The notes under the pieces were generated by a model. That model saw nothing but the letters and a program-made list of their open reading frames with translations, had not been told where the DNA came from and ran no database searches. Shown piece after piece: positions 61,545-64,000 of a stretch of DNA of 64,000 bases (positions within the stretch are counted from its first letter, which is position 1; every line of letters begins with the position of its first letter). The position numbers and the translations under genes are program-made. Origin of the DNA: Ooceraea biroi (lineage: Eukaryota > Arthropoda > Insecta > Hymenoptera > Formicidae); NCBI RefSeq assembly GCF_003672135.1, contig NC_039515.1, positions 3,534,001 to 3,598,000 of the forward strand, in the 5' to 3' direction.

Positions 61545-63090
61545 TGTATGGTATTTATTACGATTCAGGATAACTGTCTTAAAGGACGCATAATTCTCTA
61601 TCAGATTACTCTCTTGTGACACCTGCAACAGGCACGAGCGACCGTTTTCGCAAACACGATTTATAGGTTAGCTTTTCGGAATTATTCACGATAGTCGTAC
61701 AGCAATCGCTTGAGATCTACTCAACCATCATTATAAACGTCGAAGTCTCGTGTAACGACTGACAACATAATAAATAACAACTGTTCAAAGTGCGATTGCA
61801 GAAAATTGTAAATATTTTTTCACGTCGCTTTGAAGGACGACGCAATCTGCAACGCGATTATATAATATATTTAATCTAATTGCGCAATTTTAGCATTTAC
61901 CGAGCAAGTGTAAATACATTACAACCAGAAGTGCAGCGTAAAATTTGCAAACGAGATATTCGTGGACAGAGCAACCTATATGCAACAGCGAATTCGTTCT
62001 ACGTACGTACGACCACGTACGTCCGAGCGGTTCTTTCTCGCGGAAAGTATTTACGAAAAGATACGAGGAATTACGATGCAACGGAGATTTACCGAGCTTT
62101 AATCGCGCGGTCGTGAAACGCTGTCACTCGGCGAATAACGAGCGTTCGTCGCGTCGAACATAGCACTCGGATTAAAGAAACGAAATAGCTCTGGGACACC
62201 AGCCGATACAAACCGAGATCGATGCCTCCGAGCGCTCACGATACTCCCAGTGGCGATCCGCCGTCCATTCTCCGCTCGATTAACGATCTTATCGCGGCGA
62301 AAATTGCTGGGAACACTCGGGATTTGCGTTATCATTAAAATTCGCTATCAGTCAGACACCATCTTTCTCGTACGTCAAGTGTAGAGTCTCTTTATGTATG
62401 TGCCATGCGAGAGTGGAGCGACTGCGATTGTGATTTTTCCGTGGTTGAAAAATCACTATCACGGGACGATCCGGTGGACAGTCACGCGAAATACATACAT
62501 GCTATTTCACACACAATCGTGTGATTCACGACTTGATTCACGCGAAAAATCGCGGTGCACGTCCCGTGCACGCTCGACAGTGACAAGGACAGACTGCTTG
62601 AGACTGCTCAAGGTACTCTCGAAAGAAGAACAGAGACAGCTGCTGTTTCCCGTCTTTATTTTTATACTCTTCCATCTTTGTCTGTACCGGGCGTTAAGGC
62701 CTATCTTGATGAATTTGCATAATCACGTGAGGATACGCACAGGAGAATCAACCAATCATATCTATAATATTCGTGGACCGTACAAATATGGCGGTCTTCA
62801 TCTTAAATATGATTGGTCAATGGTTAATTCCGCGACTTGCGTATGTAAATCCGCCAGGATGAGCCCTAGAAATGATGCCGATGTAACTTACAGAGATCTT
62901 GGAATTATATGTAAATAAATTTATATGAAAAAATTATATATGAAAAATACTATTATAATTATTATATCATCTAACCCCATGTTCCGATATTACTGCCAGT
63001 ACTGAAAATCTATAGTATACGTGACATAAACTATAGCTTTCTGTACTGGCAGTCAAATAACAGAACACAGCCTAAGGAGAAAATGTTAGC
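61545..63090. other. Su(dx) upstream region and spacer before 5S rRNA
   Basis: 61545 to about 62400 should hold the Su(dx) promoter and 5-prime UTR. A 174-codon ORF at 62394-62918 (+) is the longest frame; it has a hydrophobic stretch (LLFPVFIFILFHLCLY) but no recognised family. A hairpin element lies at 62980-63067. Confidence 0.45.
62980..63067. mobile_element. Short inverted-repeat hairpin 24 bp upstream of 5S rRNA
   Basis: The left arm TGTTCCGATATTACTGCCAG then tactgaaaatctatagt pairs with the right arm actatagctttctgtactgg then cagtcaaataacagaaca, with a short central loop. MITE-like, about 88 bp. Confidence 0.55.
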
Positions 63091-63210
63091 GTCAACGGCC
63101 ATACCACGTTGAAAGTACCAGTTCTCGTCCGATCACTGAAGTCAAGCAACGTTGGGCACGGTTAGTACTTGGATGGGTGACCGCTTGGGAACACCGTGTG
63201 CTGTTGGCAT
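63091..63210 (+). rRNA. 5S ribosomal RNA gene
   Basis: A 120-nt match to the eukaryotic 5S pattern: ggccataccacgttgaaag, ttctcgtccgatcactgaag, the internal control region (agtcaagcaacgttgg and ggttagtacttggatgggtg) and ggtgaccgcttgggaacacc. The ends gtcaac and gttggc can form the closing helix with one U-G pair. A Pol III terminator of seven T follows directly (63212-63218). It looks intact; only one copy is in the window, whereas insect 5S genes are usually multicopy and often scattered or clustered. Confidence 0.93.
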
Positions 63211-63211
63211 C

Positions 63212-63218
63212 TTTTTTT
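63212..63218 (+). terminator. Pol III T-run terminator of 5S rRNA
   Basis: Seven consecutive T one base after the predicted 3-prime end of the 5S rRNA. Confidence 0.85.
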
Positions 63219-63374
63219 CAATTTTTGCCTATTTAGATGCTAATGATGCGCATAAATGAACCAAACGTTCGATGCTTATCTTTTATCTTTTAATTATTAA
63301 AATCTTGCAGTATCGAAAATTGATAGACTTCTTTACGTAGTACACGCAACTAGTATATCTGACCAGATTCTTAA

Positions 63375-63739
63375 GGGGAAGCTAGAGTTGCTAGTGAACT
63401 ATTTTTTCACTATAGCGATGGTAATTGCAGTTTCAAAAATTCTCTTTATTGCTTGTGCAGAATAAAAAATCCTTTTCCACAAATGAAGTATAGATAGAAA
63501 GAAAGTCCGCTCTACAGGACTTTATATTCAAAATGGAAAAAAGTTAGAAAAGACAAATGCAAGTTTTTAACTTTTTTCCATTTTGAGTATAAAGTCCTGT
63601 AGAGCGGACTTTCTTTCTATCTATACTTCATTTGTGGAAAAGGATTTTTTATTCTGCACAAGCAATAAAGAGAATTTTCGAAACTGCAATTACCATCGCT
63701 ATAGTGAAAAAATAGTTCACTAGCAACTCCAGCATCCCC
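63375..63739. mobile_element. Young palindromic MITE with TTAA target duplication
   Basis: Two 172-bp arms (63375-63546 and 63568-63739) are inverted copies with only about five mismatches, separated by a 21-bp loop. Termini read GGGGAAGCTAGAGTTGCTAG and its near complement. TTAA flanks both ends (63371-63374 and 63740-63743), the target duplication of piggyBac- and Kolobok-type transposons. No coding content. Confidence 0.85.
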
Positions 63740-63743
63740 TTAA

Positions 63744-64000
63744 CAGTTAAATATTATTAAAGAGATGCGTAAGAACAACACGTTCTCCCTCTTTTACCCA
63801 TATTTTGTTTTTGCTGCAAAATCACAAATCTAATCTCCTTTTTAATCACTTGTTTGCCTCTTTCGGCTACATTTTCGAATCGGCGCGATACATATATCGC
63901 AGAGTGGCGCTGCGTGCGCGCATCGTACCGACGCGCGCGCTCGAATCCGAGACCACAGAGTGGATTATCGACGGGGCGGGCGAAAATTGGAACGGCCGCG
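63744..64000. other. Right-edge sequence, CpG-rich end
   Basis: Ordinary sequence that becomes CpG-rich after about 63880 (gcgcgcgctcgaatccgag, ggggcgggcg), possibly a promoter of a gene beyond the window. No exon was recognised. Confidence 0.35.

Overview
The window is nuclear DNA from an insect. The coding exons are split by spliceosomal introns, and the proteins are clear animal orthologues (Shab, OSGEP, RpL12, Derlin-1, TRAP-alpha, PICK1, RpLP1, NDUFS6, SYS1, HAX1, Su(dx)). Several are closest to fly proteins in detail: the Shab T1-to-S6 core and its 3-prime exon follow Drosophila Shab. Gene density, AT-rich spacers beside GC-rich upstream blocks, and abundant short inverted-repeat transposons suggest a hymenopteran, probably an ant. 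That last step is inference. All gene models were assembled by eye from reading-frame phase, splice sites and remembered family sequence; no alignment was run.

Layout. 1-12048 (-): 5-prime two-thirds of the voltage-gated K+ channel Shab (Kv2) with a 9 kb intron, running off the left edge. 12.3-21.5 kb: gene-poor DNA with GC-rich and microsatellite blocks. 21570-22931 (-): KEOPS subunit OSGEP/Kae1. 23139-23813: remnant PIF/Harbinger transposon. 24-25.5 kb: GC-rich block. 26194-27894 (+): RS-rich NKAPD1-like protein. 28194-29253: foldback transposon. 29583-30331 (+): RpL12. 31593-32491 (-): Derlin-1. 33333-35032 (-): TRAP-alpha, divergent from PICK1 (35972-38433, +). 39425-40830 (+): RpLP1. 42337-44528 (-): an atypical synaptotagmin, divergent from NDUFS6 (46839-47630, +). 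48069-48551 (-): SYS1. 49.7-52.1 kb: nested transposon complex. 52233-53593 (+): HAX1. 56217-61544 (-): HECT ubiquitin ligase Su(dx). 63091-63210 (+): a 5S rRNA gene, followed by a TTAA-flanked palindromic element.

Functional themes. Three genes serve the secretory pathway (TRAP-alpha at the translocon, Derlin-1 in ER-associated degradation, SYS1 at the Golgi). Three have links to synapse or excitability (Shab, synaptotagmin, PICK1). Two are ribosomal proteins, and NDUFS6 and HAX1 act in mitochondria. The genes are ordinary neighbours, not an operon; pairs are often divergent (TRAP-alpha/PICK1, synaptotagmin/NDUFS6, SYS1/HAX1) or convergent (RpL12/Derlin-1, RpLP1/synaptotagmin, NDUFS6/SYS1, HAX1/Su(dx)).

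Most notable observations: a long degenerate tandem repeat (about 13 units of roughly 20 residues) in the C2-WW linker of Su(dx); three GC-AG introns among about 43 reconstructed; an upstream ORF whose stop overlaps the Shab start codon; a three-level nested transposon complex with readable target duplications; and a Harbinger remnant with N-terminal transposase sequence. No CRISPR array, phage or viral gene, toxin system or clearly novel multi-gene system was found.
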